Positions 9,310 through 18,905 of a stretch of DNA of 64,000 nucleotides are shown here, in pieces (position 1 is the first letter of the stretch; each line of letters starts with the position of its first letter). Position numbers and translations under genes: made by a program. Under the pieces are notes generated by a model. It saw only the letters and a list, made by a program, of their open reading frames with translations, made no database searches and was not told the DNA's origin. The stretch comes from Sphingorhabdus sp. EL138 (lineage in GTDB: Bacteria > Pseudomonadota > Alphaproteobacteria > Sphingomonadales > Sphingomonadaceae): assembly GCF_900258045.1 (NCBI RefSeq), contig NZ_OGVD01000004.1, positions 496,001-560,000 of the forward strand, written 5' to 3'.

Positions 9310-11115
9310 ATGACTGAACGTTCCCATATTCGTAATTTCTCGATCATCGCGCATATTGACCATGGCAAATCCACGCTTGCGGATCGCCTGATCCAATATA
9401 CTGGCGGTTTGACCGAGCGCGAGATGAGCGAACAAGTGCTCGACAATATGGATATCGAGCGGGAACGCGGTATTACGATCAAGGCGCAGACGGTGCGGCT
9501 CAACTACACCGCCAAAAATGGCGAGGCCTATGAGCTGAACCTGATGGACACACCGGGTCATGTCGATTTTGCCTATGAGGTATCGCGCAGCCTGGCCGCC
9601 TGTGAAGGCGCGTTGCTGGTGGTTGATGCGGCACAGGGCGTGGAAGCGCAGACGCTCGCCAACGTGTATCAGTCGATCGAACATGATCACGAGATTGTTC
9701 CGGTGCTGAACAAAGTCGATCTGCCTGCAGCGGAGCCGGAGCGGGTCCGTACCGAGATTGAAGAGATTATCGGTCTTGATGCTTCCGAAGCGGTGCTGGC
9801 ATCCGCCAAGTCCGGCATTGGTATCGAAGACATATTGGAACAGGTCGTCGAGAAGATACCGGCACCCGGCGGCGACCGCGATGCGCCGTTGAAGGCCATG
9901 CTGGTCGATAGCTGGTATGACCCTTATCTGGGCGTTGTCATTCTTGTCCGTGTGATTGACGGTGTGCTGACTAAGGGGCAGCGGATCAAGTTCATGGCGC
10001 AGGGCACCGAGCATCTGGTTGACCGGGTTGGTTGTATGCGGCCGAAGATTGAGCAATTGCCGGAATTGGCTGCGGGTGAGATCGGTTTTATCACAGCGCA
10101 GATCAAGGAAGTATCCCAGACAGCAGTTGGTGACACGATTACTACCGTTAAAGGCGGAGCGGAAGAAGCATTGCCGGGCTTCAAGGAAGTGCAATCCGTC
10201 GTGTTCTGCGGCCTCTTCCCGGTCGATGCCGCGGATTTTGAAAAGCTGCGTGAAAGCATCAGCAAACTGCGGCTTAATGACGCCAGCTTTACCTTTGAAA
10301 TGGAAACCAGTGCCGCGCTGGGACAGGGGTTCCGTTGCGGTTTCCTTGGCCTTTTGCATCTGGAGATTATTCAGGAACGCCTGACCCGTGAATATGACCT
10401 CGACCTGATCACAACGGCCCCATCTGTTGTTTACCGGATGGTGATGAACGACGGGACCGAACAATTTCTCCACAACCCTGCCGACATGCCGGACGTCGTA
10501 AAGATATCCAATATTGGCGAGCCGTGGATTGAGGCAACCATCTATTGCCCGGACGAATATCTCGGCGGTATCCTCAAACTCTGTCAGGACCGGCGCGGTG
10601 TGCAGAAGAACCTGACCTATGTCGGGGACCGCGCACAGGTTGTGTACGAGTTGCCGCTCAACGAGGTCGTATTCGATTTTTACGATAGACTGAAAAGCAT
10701 ATCACGCGGCTATGCGAGCTTTGACTATCATCAGGTTGGTCTGCGGACGGGTGATCTGGTCAAGATGAACATTCTGGTCAACGGCGACCCGGTTGATGCG
10801 CTCAGCATGATTGTCCACCGCGATGCAGCGGAATCGCGCGGCCGCCATATGTGCGAGCGGCTCAAAGACCTGATCCCGCGTCATCTTTTCAAGATCCCGG
10901 TGCAAGCGGCGATAGGCGGCAAGGTCATAGCGCGCGAGACAATCGCAGCGATGCGCAAAGATGTGACCGCCAAATGCTATGGCGGTGATATCAGCCGAAA
11001 GAAGAAGCTGCTCGACAAGCAGAAAAAGGGTAAGGCCAAAATGCGTGAATATGGCAATGTCAGTATCCCGCAAGAGGCGTTTATTGCAGCTCTGAAAATG
11101 GGTGATGAAAGCTAG
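9310..11115 (+). CDS. lepA: Elongation factor 4 (back-translocating GTPase LepA)
   Basis: 601 residues, the normal family length. The GTPase domain carries the P-loop [13 protein letters not shown] (about residues 15-27), a switch I region with [17 protein letters not shown] (about 80) and NKVD (about 134). The EF4-specific C-terminal region follows, with [16 protein letters not shown] and [10 protein letters not shown] near the end. It acts on ribosomes to reverse or remodel faulty translocation. A signal peptidase gene (lepB) is not adjacent. It has its own terminator hairpin upstream and is probably monocistronic. Confidence 0.97.
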   Translation: MTERSHIRNFSIIAHIDHGKSTLADRLIQYTGGLTEREMSEQVLDNMDIERERGITIKAQTVRLNYTAKNGEAYELNLMDTPGHVDFAYEVSRSLAACEGALLVVDAAQGVEAQTLANVYQSIEHDHEIVPVLNKVDLPAAEPERVRTEIEEIIGLDASEAVLASAKSGIGIEDILEQVVEKIPAPGGDRDAPLKAMLVDSWYDPYLGVVILVRVIDGVLTKGQRIKFMAQGTEHLVDRVGCMRPKIEQLPELAAGEIGFITAQIKEVSQTAVGDTITTVKGGAEEALPGFKEVQSVVFCGLFPVDAADFEKLRESISKLRLNDASFTFEMETSAALGQGFRCGFLGLLHLEIIQERLTREYDLDLITTAPSVVYRMVMNDGTEQFLHNPADMPDVVKISNIGEPWIEATIYCPDEYLGGILKLCQDRRGVQKNLTYVGDRAQVVYELPLNEVVFDFYDRLKSISRGYASFDYHQVGLRTGDLVKMNILVNGDPVDALSMIVHRDAAESRGRHMCERLKDLIPRHLFKIPVQAAIGGKVIARETIAAMRKDVTAKCYGGDISRKKKLLDKQKKGKAKMREYGNVSIPQEAFIAALKMGDES

Positions 11116-11199
11116 CTAAGCGCCTATAGTATATATTATTGAACACGCATAATGCCCGGGGTGCAGGGCTTGAGGGCTCAAATACATATACGAAGCTTT

Positions 11200-11976
11200 T
11201 TACTTTTCTAACTCGCAAGCCTTGATCTTGCCTGGCAGCAGCGCTTTGCCTACCGGGCGAAAGCGTGCGAAATAGCCGCCAAGTTCCGGTCGCTCCATAA
11301 AGCCGATCAGTTGATAACCAACCGCTTCAAATTCGCAGAATAGCTGTTTGGGCCGAATACCATGCTGGACAAAGGGGCGATCGACATCGACAACAATCAC
11401 TTCGCCGCCATCATAGCTGCCACCATTTGCATCCCGGCGGATGGAAGGACGCAGGCGTGACAGAAAAGCGTAAGGTTCCCGCACCTCATGGTACATGTGG
11501 ACCAGAAAAATACGGTCAAAGCTGTCTTCGGGGAGGCGCGGATCATCTGGCGCACCCAGCTTTATGGAGACATTGTCCAGCGCATCGCGAGCGACTCGAT
11601 CGGCGAGCCGTTTTATTGCGTCCTTGTCGATATCCTGTGCCAATACCCGTCCCTCGGCACCGACTCTTTCAGCCAACCGGACAGTATAATAACCCTCACC
11701 GGCGCCAATATCGGCCACTGTCATACCGGGTTCCAGTCCCGCTGCTTTCATGATCTCTTCCGCTTCACCAACCTTGTCGCGTGCGGTTTCGGTCGACCAT
11801 TGATTGCCAGCAAGTTCGGATACCGGCCGAGACGCCGGCGGATAGGCCAGCGCGGTTTCCGGACGGTTGGCATCAGCATCGGGTATTCGTTTGCACCCTG
11901 CCAACGGAGTGGTGGCCGCCAATGCAGCGATTGCAATGACGGGAAGAAAGAAATGATTGCCAGTAAAAATACTCAT
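11200..11976 (-). CDS. Class I SAM-dependent methyltransferase with lipoprotein signal
   Basis: 258 residues from the ATG at 11976; a TTG at 12012 would add 12 residues including a lysine. The N-terminus is hydrophobic and ends in a lipobox, TTPLAGC (Cys28), predicting a lipoprotein. A Rossmann methyltransferase fold follows: VADIGAGEGYYT (SAM motif I, GAGEG at about 91-95), an acidic end of strand 2 (AQDID) and FDRIFLVHMYHEV. The family resembles the predicted methyltransferases of COG4798, some of which carry signal peptides. SAM is not expected in the periplasm, so either the protein has lost catalysis, binds another ligand, or remains inside. The substrate is unknown. Confidence 0.8.
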   Translation of the reverse strand: MSIFTGNHFFLPVIAIAALAATTPLAGCKRIPDADANRPETALAYPPASRPVSELAGNQWSTETARDKVGEAEEIMKAAGLEPGMTVADIGAGEGYYTVRLAERVGAEGRVLAQDIDKDAIKRLADRVARDALDNVSIKLGAPDDPRLPEDSFDRIFLVHMYHEVREPYAFLSRLRPSIRRDANGGSYDGGEVIVVDVDRPFVQHGIRPKQLFCEFEAVGYQLIGFMERPELGGYFARFRPVGKALLPGKIKACELEK

Positions 11977-12103
11977 GTCGAAAGATTTAGGCGAGGGATG
12001 CGACGGGGGCAATGGGGTTAATGGATGTCGGGATCGTAAATGCGGTTAAACGCGGTTCTTGGACTGCCGATGTCCGCTTTGGGTGCAGAAACGGACATCA
12101 CTT

Positions 12104-12685
12104 CTAACGCAAATAGTGCAGCCTGATACCTATTGAACCTGGCTTAAGGCTGGCTTGATGAAATTTTGGTTCATCATAGGCGCTTTTTGCGTGCGAAGTG
12201 CCGTAGCCTTCAGAAGGATATCCACCTGACAGGTCAAAATTTTGATTGCCATTTTCATCATGGAATACTGACATGGCATAGGGCTTTCCGGCAAGGTCTG
12301 GAAAATTGACGTTCAAGGAGCCCTCCTTCGCCGGCAGTTCCACAAATCCGACAGCTCGATCATAATCATGGCTATTGAACGCATCTGCATTGTCAAATAG
12401 CGCGATATAGATTTTTCCGCGATTATTGCGAATGCCGTTAATCGACACTTGCATTGTCTTGCCGGAACGTGCCTGTACTTGCGCTTCTTTCTGTGAAACC
12501 CGAACCGGTTTGCTCGATGGTTCTCGCGGCTTGGTCTGAGATGAGGTTGGTGTAATGTTCCCCACCTCGATAGCATCCGTACCGCTGGCGTTGGCAGGCG
12601 ATATCAGACTGGCAAGCCAACCTCCTCCAAGGACGATGGTTGCGGTTGCAGCAAGGGCAGCGATACGTTGTTTATTCGTCGGCAT
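12104..12685 (-). CDS. DUF2141 domain-containing protein, exported
   Basis: 193 residues. An N-terminal hydrophobic segment (about residues 8-33, ending SPANA) is a signal peptide or anchor, followed by a Ser/Pro/Lys linker. From about residue 75 the DUF2141 domain is recognisable: VSINGIRNNRGKIYIALF, then FPDLAGKPYAMSVFHDENGNQNFD, and a C-terminal beta-rich end. These domains look like periplasmic Ig-like beta sandwiches and have no established function. It lies 24 bp downstream of the sterol-desaturase-family gene on the same strand, so the two probably share a transcript. Confidence 0.82.
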   Translation of the reverse strand: MPTNKQRIAALAATATIVLGGGWLASLISPANASGTDAIEVGNITPTSSQTKPREPSSKPVRVSQKEAQVQARSGKTMQVSINGIRNNRGKIYIALFDNADAFNSHDYDRAVGFVELPAKEGSLNVNFPDLAGKPYAMSVFHDENGNQNFDLSGGYPSEGYGTSHAKSAYDEPKFHQASLKPGSIGIRLHYLR

Positions 12686-12709
12686 GAGGATATCCGTTTT
12701 CCAGATTTG

Positions 12710-13624
12710 TTAGTTCGATGATCGGTCTTGTGGGACTTTCGCCGGTTCAAATTCCGGTGGGCCGAAGAAATAGCCGAGCTTGTTGCGCCACTCCTTTGCT
12801 GTGACGACATTTTTACCGACGCGATAGATGCCATGGAAGAAGGCGACCAACGGATTGTTGCTGTTGATCGGCTTGACAAGACCATAAACGACGGGCGCTT
12901 TTTCTTCGGCAAAGGTGCCAAACATCCGGTCCCAGACAATGAATATTCCCCCATAGTTGGTGTCCAGATATTCAGGGTTTGAGCCATGATGGACGCGATG
13001 ATGGGAAGGTGTGTTGAAGATCAGTTCAACCGGGCGTGGCAGTTTCTTGATCGTCTCTGTGTGCAAAGCTGTTTGATAGAGTTGCACCATGATCTCGGCA
13101 AAAGCGACAACAATCGGATGGAACCCGAGCAAAACCATGATCACGGTCCCGAATATCGGCCAAAGCCCATCCATCGGACCAAAGCGATAGGCCACGGAAA
13201 TGTTAAAATGCGGTGAGCTATGATGGACGCTGTGTGTTGCCCAGGCAAAGTTGAACCGGTGCATGCAGCGATGTTCCCAATAGTATAGTAGATCGGCGAC
13301 AATGATGCAGATAGCGATGGTGCCGAGGTTGGTATCAATATCGAACAGCGCAAAATCCTGCGATCCGTACACAAAGACATAGTAAAGCCCGCCCAGAACC
13401 AGAAAATTGATGCCAATGAACATGGCCAGGGTGATGTAGTTGGTAATCGTGTCGCTGATGATATCCCAGTTGAGACGTCCTTTCAGACGATAGCGGACGA
13501 ATTCCAGCGCGAGGAAGATTAACGCGCCGACGAAAAACCAGTCGTTGATCACGGCATCCCAATATTCAACCCAAGAGGGGTCGATGCTCTCAAACAGGAA
13601 ATCCAAATTTTTGCTCCGAATCAT
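12710..13624 (-). CDS. Sterol desaturase / fatty-acid hydroxylase family membrane protein
   Basis: 304 residues, an integral-membrane di-iron oxygenase. Hydrophobic segments lie at about 30-45, 60-85 and 100-117. The three histidine clusters of the family are HRCMH (118-122), HSVHH (131-135) and HHRVHH (208-213), with a further His188. These bind the di-iron centre that hydroxylates or desaturates a lipid. The substrate cannot be told from sequence; alkyl lipid, carotenoid or sterol-like are all possible. A predicted operator begins 2 bp upstream of the start codon, so there is almost no room for a normal ribosome site. It is divergent from a TetR gene and is probably repressed by that protein. 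Confidence 0.88.
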   Translation of the reverse strand: MIRSKNLDFLFESIDPSWVEYWDAVINDWFFVGALIFLALEFVRYRLKGRLNWDIISDTITNYITLAMFIGINFLVLGGLYYVFVYGSQDFALFDIDTNLGTIAICIIVADLLYYWEHRCMHRFNFAWATHSVHHSSPHFNISVAYRFGPMDGLWPIFGTVIMVLLGFHPIVVAFAEIMVQLYQTALHTETIKKLPRPVELIFNTPSHHRVHHGSNPEYLDTNYGGIFIVWDRMFGTFAEEKAPVVYGLVKPINSNNPLVAFFHGIYRVGKNVVTAKEWRNKLGYFFGPPEFEPAKVPQDRSSN

Positions 13625-13626
13625 AA

Positions 13627-13644
13627 ATTATCAGACTTGATAAT
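13627..13644. promoter_or_regulatory. Operator 1, perfect inverted repeat (probable TetR site)
   Basis: ATTATCA-GACT-TGATAAT is a perfect 7-bp repeat with a 4-bp spacer. It abuts the desaturase start codon and overlaps a possible -35 (TTGATA) for the TetR gene. A near copy occurs 41 bp away. Confidence 0.75.
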
Positions 13645-13665
13645 ATTGAAATAGAGAGTTATATT
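13638..13665 (+). promoter_or_regulatory. Possible promoter of the TetR-Rieske operon
   Basis: TTGATA (13638-13643), 16-bp spacer, TATATT (13660-13665), in a strongly A+T-rich stretch. It is bracketed by the two inverted repeats, as expected for autorepression. Confidence 0.5.
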
Positions 13666-13667
13666 AA

Positions 13668-13685
13668 ATTGTCAATGTTGATAAT
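13668..13685. promoter_or_regulatory. Operator 2, inverted repeat (probable TetR site)
   Basis: ATTGTCA-ATGT-TGATAAT matches operator 1 in 13 of 14 arm positions, with the same 4-bp spacer. It covers the likely start point of the TetR transcript and overlaps TTGACA on the minus strand (13675-13670), a candidate -35 for the desaturase gene. Confidence 0.7.
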
Positions 13686-13699
13686 TTAATGGAGATTCC

Positions 13700-14293
13700 A
13701 TGCCGCGCCCTGCACTGAAAGAAGAACGCCGCGAACAAATCCTGCAGGCCTTTGAGCGCTGTGTGGCCCGTTATGGGATAGAAGGTGCAACTCTGGAGAG
13801 GATTGCCGAAGAAGCGAGCTTGGCACGGGCGCTAATCCGTCACAATGTCGGCAATCGGGACGATCTTGTGCTGGCCTTGATTGAGCGGTTTTTTGCGCAT
13901 TCGGATAACCAATGGGCGGCACTGACTGAGGCTCTTCCCGAAAAGAACAAAACCAAAGCGCTGATCGAATATCTGTTCGATTCCCGTTATAGCGACTCCC
14001 AACAGGTTCTGATAACGGAGGCGCTGATTGCCGGAGGAGCGCAGGACAAGCAACTTGCGAAGCGACTGCGCGACTGGATCGATCAATCTCTTGACGTGAT
14101 TGCAGACATAATAAGGCAGGATTTCCAAGAAGCGGCGTCAGACAGGGTGGAAGCCTGCGCTGCGGGAATCCTGGGCATCTATTTCAATGTCGATAGCTTT
14201 GCCCTGATCGGTGATATGTCCCGTCTGCGCGGTGCATCCAGGGCCGCCGCCCTGACTTTGGTAGACAATCTTGAAAAGGGAGTGAACCGATGA
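13700..14293 (+). CDS. TetR/AcrR family transcriptional regulator
   Basis: 197 residues. The N-terminal helix-turn-helix domain spans about residues 8-55 (REQILQAFERCVARYGIEG, then LERIAEEASLARALIRHNVG, then NRDDLVLALIERFF). The all-helical ligand-binding domain follows. It is preceded by GGAG (13691-13694) 5 nt before the ATG. It overlaps the Rieske oxygenase gene by 4 nt (ATGA) and is divergent from the desaturase gene; two matching inverted repeats lie in the shared promoter region. It therefore probably represses both transcripts until a lipid or aromatic inducer binds. The inducer is unknown. Confidence 0.92.
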   Translation: MPRPALKEERREQILQAFERCVARYGIEGATLERIAEEASLARALIRHNVGNRDDLVLALIERFFAHSDNQWAALTEALPEKNKTKALIEYLFDSRYSDSQQVLITEALIAGGAQDKQLAKRLRDWIDQSLDVIADIIRQDFQEAASDRVEACAAGILGIYFNVDSFALIGDMSRLRGASRAAALTLVDNLEKGVNR

Positions 14294-15435
14294 TTTTGCT
14301 GCCTCGCGAGGCCTATGTCGAAATGAGTTGGCAGAAGCGTGAGAAATCGAAAATTTTTTCCGACAGCTGGTCCTTTGTGGCACTGGACAGTGATCTGCCA
14401 GAAGAAGGCGATTTTCGAGCGCTTATGTGCGGAGACTATCCGCTTCTGGTGCTCCGGCTGGCCGATGGTTCCTTGGCGGGATATCAAAATATCTGCCGTC
14501 ACCGCGGGACACTGTTGGTGGAAGGAGGCAAAGGGAATATCGGTAAAGCCATGATCTGTCCATATCATCGCTGGACCTACAGTCTGAACGGTCAACTCCG
14601 TGGAGCACCGAACATGTCATCATGCTTTCCGGATATGGATCGCTCAAAGATGGGATTGAAGCCTGCATCTGTTGGTGTGTTTCAGGATATGATTTTTGTC
14701 CACCCCGATCCCCAGGCAGATTTTGAAAGCTGGATCGCACCTATCGCCGATAAAGCCTGGCCTCATGATTTGAGTGCAAGCGATCTGCGGGAAAGCAAAT
14801 CGCTTACCTACGACATGAAGTGCAACTGGAAGGTGTTCGTCGAGAACGCCATTGACGGCTATCATCTGGCCTATCTGCATGAGAATACGCTTGGCGGGCC
14901 AACGCCTGATGAAAATATCTGGAAGCGGCATGGCGACCACATGATCTGGTATGCGATGGATGAAGAAGGCGTCCGCCACTCACTACCCGCCAAAATACGT
15001 AAGGAATTTGCTGATTGGTGGTCAAAACCGGTGAAATCAGCTGAAAATATTGAATTTGGCGGTGTCTATTTCCTTTTCCCAAACATACTGATTACCGCGA
15101 CGCCCTATAGTTTTAGCCTGTCATGGCTTGAACCCGTTTCTACTTCACGTTCTCTCCTTCATGTCCGCCATTGGGCTGGCACAGAACAAGCACGGGACGA
15201 ACGCAAATTTATTCCCGGTTACAATGGTGACAGTGACATTATCTCATCCGACAACTGGAAGCAGCATCCGCTTGAAACCGGAGATTTCCAGACGGAAGAC
15301 GTTTGGATTTGTGAGCGCAACCAACGCGGACTGGAATCGCCTGCGTTTGAAATCGGTGCGCTGGCCGAAGGACCGGGTGCAGAGGAACCGATCAGATGGT
15401 TTCATGAAACATTGGCTGAAGCGATGTCTCTTTAG
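14290..15435 (+). CDS. Rieske non-heme iron oxygenase, alpha subunit
   Basis: 381 residues. The Rieske [2Fe-2S] site is C69-R-H71 ... C90-P-Y-H93, and the mononuclear iron site is in ENAIDGYHLAYLH (H192 and H197, with D189 as the likely bridge). Such enzymes hydroxylate or demethylate aromatic, quaternary-amine or lipid substrates, with electrons from a reductase; no reductase or ferredoxin gene and no beta subunit gene is adjacent, so it must borrow them. Start codon overlap with the TetR gene implies translational coupling. Together with the nearby desaturase, a hydrophobic lipid substrate is possible, but this is inference. Confidence 0.9.
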   Translation: MILLPREAYVEMSWQKREKSKIFSDSWSFVALDSDLPEEGDFRALMCGDYPLLVLRLADGSLAGYQNICRHRGTLLVEGGKGNIGKAMICPYHRWTYSLNGQLRGAPNMSSCFPDMDRSKMGLKPASVGVFQDMIFVHPDPQADFESWIAPIADKAWPHDLSASDLRESKSLTYDMKCNWKVFVENAIDGYHLAYLHENTLGGPTPDENIWKRHGDHMIWYAMDEEGVRHSLPAKIRKEFADWWSKPVKSAENIEFGGVYFLFPNILITATPYSFSLSWLEPVSTSRSLLHVRHWAGTEQARDERKFIPGYNGDSDIISSDNWKQHPLETGDFQTEDVWICERNQRGLESPAFEIGALAEGPGAEEPIRWFHETLAEAMSL

Positions 15436-15467
15436 TGTCTACTTCCGCAACAAAGCGGACCTTCCCA

Positions 15468-17444
15468 TCAACCTCTATAATTTTTCCCGATATAGCGGGT
15501 CAGCGGCGTATCGCTTTTGATCGTCGGACCACGCGGATTCATTGTGTCGTAGACGACTGCATTTTCCAGCACGCGTTTGACGTAATTGCGGGTTTCGGAA
15601 ATCGGGATGTCTTCAATCCATTTCAGCCAGTCGATACCGCCTTGCCGCGGGTCGCCATTGCGCCGCAGCCATTTGTTCACATTGCCGGGCCCTGCATTAT
15701 AAGCCGCAGCGGCCAGTGGATAGCTGCCGCCATAATAGCTCAGCATCCGCTGGAAATAACTGCTTCCTAGCCGGATGTTATATTGGGGGTCGCCGGTCAG
15801 ACCGGACAGATTATAGGACAATCCTATTTTGCCGGATTGTTCTCGCGCAGTGCCGGGCATCAGCTGCATCAGACCGCGCGCACCGGCATGGCTGATCGCG
15901 CCTTGTGCAAACTGGCTTTCTTGCCGCGTGACCGCGTGAATGATGGTCCATCTGCTCTGATGACCGGAAGGAACCGGCATGGTCGGGAAAGAGGTTTCAT
16001 CAATCGGGCCGACGCCTGCGCCAAGCGCGCTAATTCCCTTGATCACGCCAAGATCACGGGCACCGATACGCTTTGATAAGTCACTGATCAACAAATAGTC
16101 TTTTGAACTGTCGGCCTCATAGGCCAAGGCGCGGTGGAAACGAATTTGTTCTTTCCATGGACCAGTCCGTGTGGAGGCCTTTGTGGCGATGACCAGAGGA
16201 TTCTGGTCATAGGTGCGCCGGTCTTCGTCGGTGATCTCGATGGCCGGTTTCCGGTTAAATTTGGGAAGGGGCCGGCCCAATCGTTCCAGCGACAGTTGAC
16301 CGTAAAAATGATCGGGGAAGGCCGCAGCCTTCTCAAAAAAGCTTGTCGCTTCAGCGGTTTGCCCCGCTTCGGCAGCTGCACGGCCGGCCCAATAGTAGCC
16401 TTTTGAGCGGATGTTGGGACTGTTATAGGAACGCGCATAGCGGTCAAACATGGCGACCGCCTTGGCCGGATTACGCTGACCCCAGAGGGCGGCATTGCCG
16501 GCCAGCCAGGTGAGGTCGGAATATTTGTCACGGATCCGGCTGCTCTGCGCTGCAATATCCGCTGGCCCGGCATAGGCATCATCGACTTTCGATGCGATAT
16601 TATAAGCTATTGTCCATTGCCGGTCGTTATATGCCGCTCGCGCGTTGATCAGATTCGCATCATACCAGGTCGCGATCTGGGAATCGCTAGTGGGGCGAAT
16701 CCGCAATACCGGCCGATTGGCCATAAGCTGACGCGCATTGTAGCTCTGTCCTTTGTTACGCAAATAGCGTGCGCGGTCGGCGATATAGCCAGCATCATAC
16801 TGGCCCAAGCTATTGACTGTTGCGGCTTTCGCATTGGCATCCGGTGCGTTGGTCAGTTGCGCCAGACGGGCGGCAAAAACCGCGCGACGCCCGGATGATG
16901 CAAAACCGAGCTGCCGGGCTGCGTCTTGCGTCGCCCGTACCCATAAAAGCGCATCCATCCTCGCATCATGATCATCCACTGTAAGGGCGGAGCTAAACCG
17001 GCTGAGCAGGGCTGCTTCATCTTCGTCGGTTAACGTGCCGCCACGCCAGGCCTGCTGCGCCATCGCATTGGCTTTCAGCGTTTCTCCCCTGGATTGCAGG
17101 GCAACGGCATATTTTGCCGCCCCGGCATTGGTTAGCGGTGCGAAGCGGTCAAAAAAGGCAATCACCCGGCCAGCGGAGAAATTGTTGATATCAATTGCCT
17201 GCTCTGCATTGCGCTGCATACGCGCGCCGTCTGGCCAGTCAGGATAAGTGACAAGAAAACCGGCATAATCTTCAAAAGAATAATTGTCGGATTGCGTCAA
17301 AACACGCCAGCGTTGCAGGCCGAGTACGGCATTTCCACCAGTCGGGTCAGACAGTGTCGCACCGCCACTTTGCTCTGCAGCCATGCATGTTACTGGTGTT
17401 AAAAGCAGGCTTGCGAGAATAATTCTTGATACCATACTGGACAT
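15468..17444 (-). CDS. Soluble lytic murein transglycosylase (Slt family)
   Basis: 658 residues, exported (signal peptide ends VTCMAAEQ). The long N-terminal part is alpha-helical and TPR-like, as in the Slt70 ring. The catalytic GH23/SLT domain lies near the C-terminus: TRQESQF with catalytic Glu509, then GARGLMQLMPGTA and AAAYNAGPGNVNKWL. It cleaves the MurNAc-GlcNAc bond with formation of 1,6-anhydroMurNAc. The gene ends 32 bp from the convergent Rieske gene and is divergent from dapA. Confidence 0.93.
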   Translation of the reverse strand: MSSMVSRIILASLLLTPVTCMAAEQSGGATLSDPTGGNAVLGLQRWRVLTQSDNYSFEDYAGFLVTYPDWPDGARMQRNAEQAIDINNFSAGRVIAFFDRFAPLTNAGAAKYAVALQSRGETLKANAMAQQAWRGGTLTDEDEAALLSRFSSALTVDDHDARMDALLWVRATQDAARQLGFASSGRRAVFAARLAQLTNAPDANAKAATVNSLGQYDAGYIADRARYLRNKGQSYNARQLMANRPVLRIRPTSDSQIATWYDANLINARAAYNDRQWTIAYNIASKVDDAYAGPADIAAQSSRIRDKYSDLTWLAGNAALWGQRNPAKAVAMFDRYARSYNSPNIRSKGYYWAGRAAAEAGQTAEATSFFEKAAAFPDHFYGQLSLERLGRPLPKFNRKPAIEITDEDRRTYDQNPLVIATKASTRTGPWKEQIRFHRALAYEADSSKDYLLISDLSKRIGARDLGVIKGISALGAGVGPIDETSFPTMPVPSGHQSRWTIIHAVTRQESQFAQGAISHAGARGLMQLMPGTAREQSGKIGLSYNLSGLTGDPQYNIRLGSSYFQRMLSYYGGSYPLAAAAYNAGPGNVNKWLRRNGDPRQGGIDWLKWIEDIPISETRNYVKRVLENAVVYDTMNPRGPTIKSDTPLTRYIGKNYRG

Positions 17445-17547
17445 TTTGGGGGTAGGCTCCTTATCAGGCGCTGAACGAAGAACTATATCATTGTTAAGCT
17501 TGAGTAAGCCTTGGCAATTTCTTAGCCAAATTTAAAGGAGTATTTCC

Positions 17548-18423
17548 ATGTTTTCCGGCTCAATTCCGGCCCTGGTGACTCCCTTTCGCGACGGATCGTT
17601 TGCGGAAGGCGAATTTCGGGCCTTGGTAGACTGGCAAATCGAGCAAGGTAGCAGCGGCCTGGTCCCCTGCGGGACAACCGGTGAATCCTCGACTTTGTCC
17701 AATGCCGAGCATCATCGTGTTATCGAAGTGTGCATCGAACAGGCCGCCGGCCGAGTGCCTGTCATTGCCGGTTGCGGTTCCAATGACACTACCAACGCCT
17801 TGCTCCATTTGAATTTTTCCAAGAAATGCGGTGCAGCGGCCGGACTGGTCGTGGCGCCTTATTACAATCGGCCCAACCAAGAAGGCATTTACGCTCATTT
17901 TGAGACGCTGACGACCAAAAATGATTTGCCGCTGGTGCTATATAATGTGCCTGCGCGCACCGTGACGGATATATTACCGGAAACGGTGGCGGCCTTGGCC
18001 AAATTGCCGAGTGTCATAGCAATCAAGGATGCTAGCGGCGAAATTGACCGGGTGACCGATCACCGGCTTGCCTGTGATGATGATTTCTGCCTGTTGTCCG
18101 GTGTGGATGAATTGTCTCTCGCCTTTAACGCATCAGGTGGTGCCGGATGTATTTCCGTGACCGCCAATGTTGCGCCAAAACTGTGCGCCGAATTTCAGGC
18201 GGCTTGCGCTGCCGGCGACTATGAAAAAGCGCGTGAGTTGAATGACAAGCTCTATCCGCTTCACAAGGCGATGTTCGCCGATGCATCGCCCGGGCCAGTG
18301 AAATATGCCTTGTCCCGGGTCGTTGACGATTTTCCGGTTGATTTGCGCTTGCCGATGACGCCGCCTTCCGATGCCGCCCGCAAAGCCGTGGACGCCGCGC
18401 TGGAGGGAGCTGGTTTGATCTGA
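17548..18423 (+). CDS. dapA: 4-hydroxy-tetrahydrodipicolinate synthase
   Basis: 291 residues, the usual length. It condenses pyruvate and aspartate semialdehyde in the lysine/diaminopimelate pathway. Recognisable are GTTGESSTL (substrate-binding Thr pair), the catalytic Tyr in [10 protein letters not shown] and LYNVPART, and the Schiff-base lysine in VIAIKDASG (about residue 159). The ribosome site AAAGGAG is 9 nt before the ATG. Its stop overlaps the smpB start by one base (TGATG), so the two are translationally coupled. DAP supply fits the peptidoglycan genes around it. Confidence 0.96.
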   Translation: MFSGSIPALVTPFRDGSFAEGEFRALVDWQIEQGSSGLVPCGTTGESSTLSNAEHHRVIEVCIEQAAGRVPVIAGCGSNDTTNALLHLNFSKKCGAAAGLVVAPYYNRPNQEGIYAHFETLTTKNDLPLVLYNVPARTVTDILPETVAALAKLPSVIAIKDASGEIDRVTDHRLACDDDFCLLSGVDELSLAFNASGGAGCISVTANVAPKLCAEFQAACAAGDYEKARELNDKLYPLHKAMFADASPGPVKYALSRVVDDFPVDLRLPMTPPSDAARKAVDAALEGAGLI

Positions 18424-18905
18424 TGGCGAAGCCTCGTCCTCTTGAATTCGACAAACAAAAGATCGTCGCCGAAAATCGGCGTGCGCGCTATGACTATCAT
18501 CTGGATGAGAAGTTTGAAGCGGGCATCATGCTGACAGGGACAGAGGTGAAGTCCTTACGTTTCGGCTCTGGGACTATTGCCGAAAGCTATGCCGAGGTGA
18601 AAGATGACGAGGTCTGGCTGATCAACGCCAATATCCCGGAATGGAGTCACGGGAACCGTCATAATCACGAACCCAAGCGGCCGCGCAAATTGCTGTTGAA
18701 CCGGCGGCAAATTAATAAATTTTATGGTGCGGTGATGCGTAAAGGCATGACCATAGTGCCGCTGTCGATCTATTTTAACGGGAAGGGGCGAGCCAAGATT
18801 GAGCTGGCATTGGCCAAAGGTAAAAAGGCCCCCGATAAGCGGGCGACTGAAAAGGACCGCGACTGGAAACGTCAACAGGGGCGGTTGTTACGCGAACATG
18901 GCTGA
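18423..18905 (+). CDS. smpB: SsrA-binding protein SmpB
   Basis: 160 residues. It binds tmRNA and delivers it to stalled ribosomes in trans-translation. Typical signatures are [28 protein letters not shown] and the basic tail with [25 protein letters not shown]. The tmRNA gene itself is not in the window. It overlaps dapA by one base, and the next gene by 8 bases. Confidence 0.97.
   Translation: MAKPRPLEFDKQKIVAENRRARYDYHLDEKFEAGIMLTGTEVKSLRFGSGTIAESYAEVKDDEVWLINANIPEWSHGNRHNHEPKRPRKLLLNRRQINKFYGAVMRKGMTIVPLSIYFNGKGRAKIELALAKGKKAPDKRATEKDRDWKRQQGRLLREHG

Noticed and set aside
17494-17508. Possible CtrA site (TTAA-N7-TAAG) before dapA
   Set aside because: The second half does not match TTAA, and a single degenerate match is not enough.
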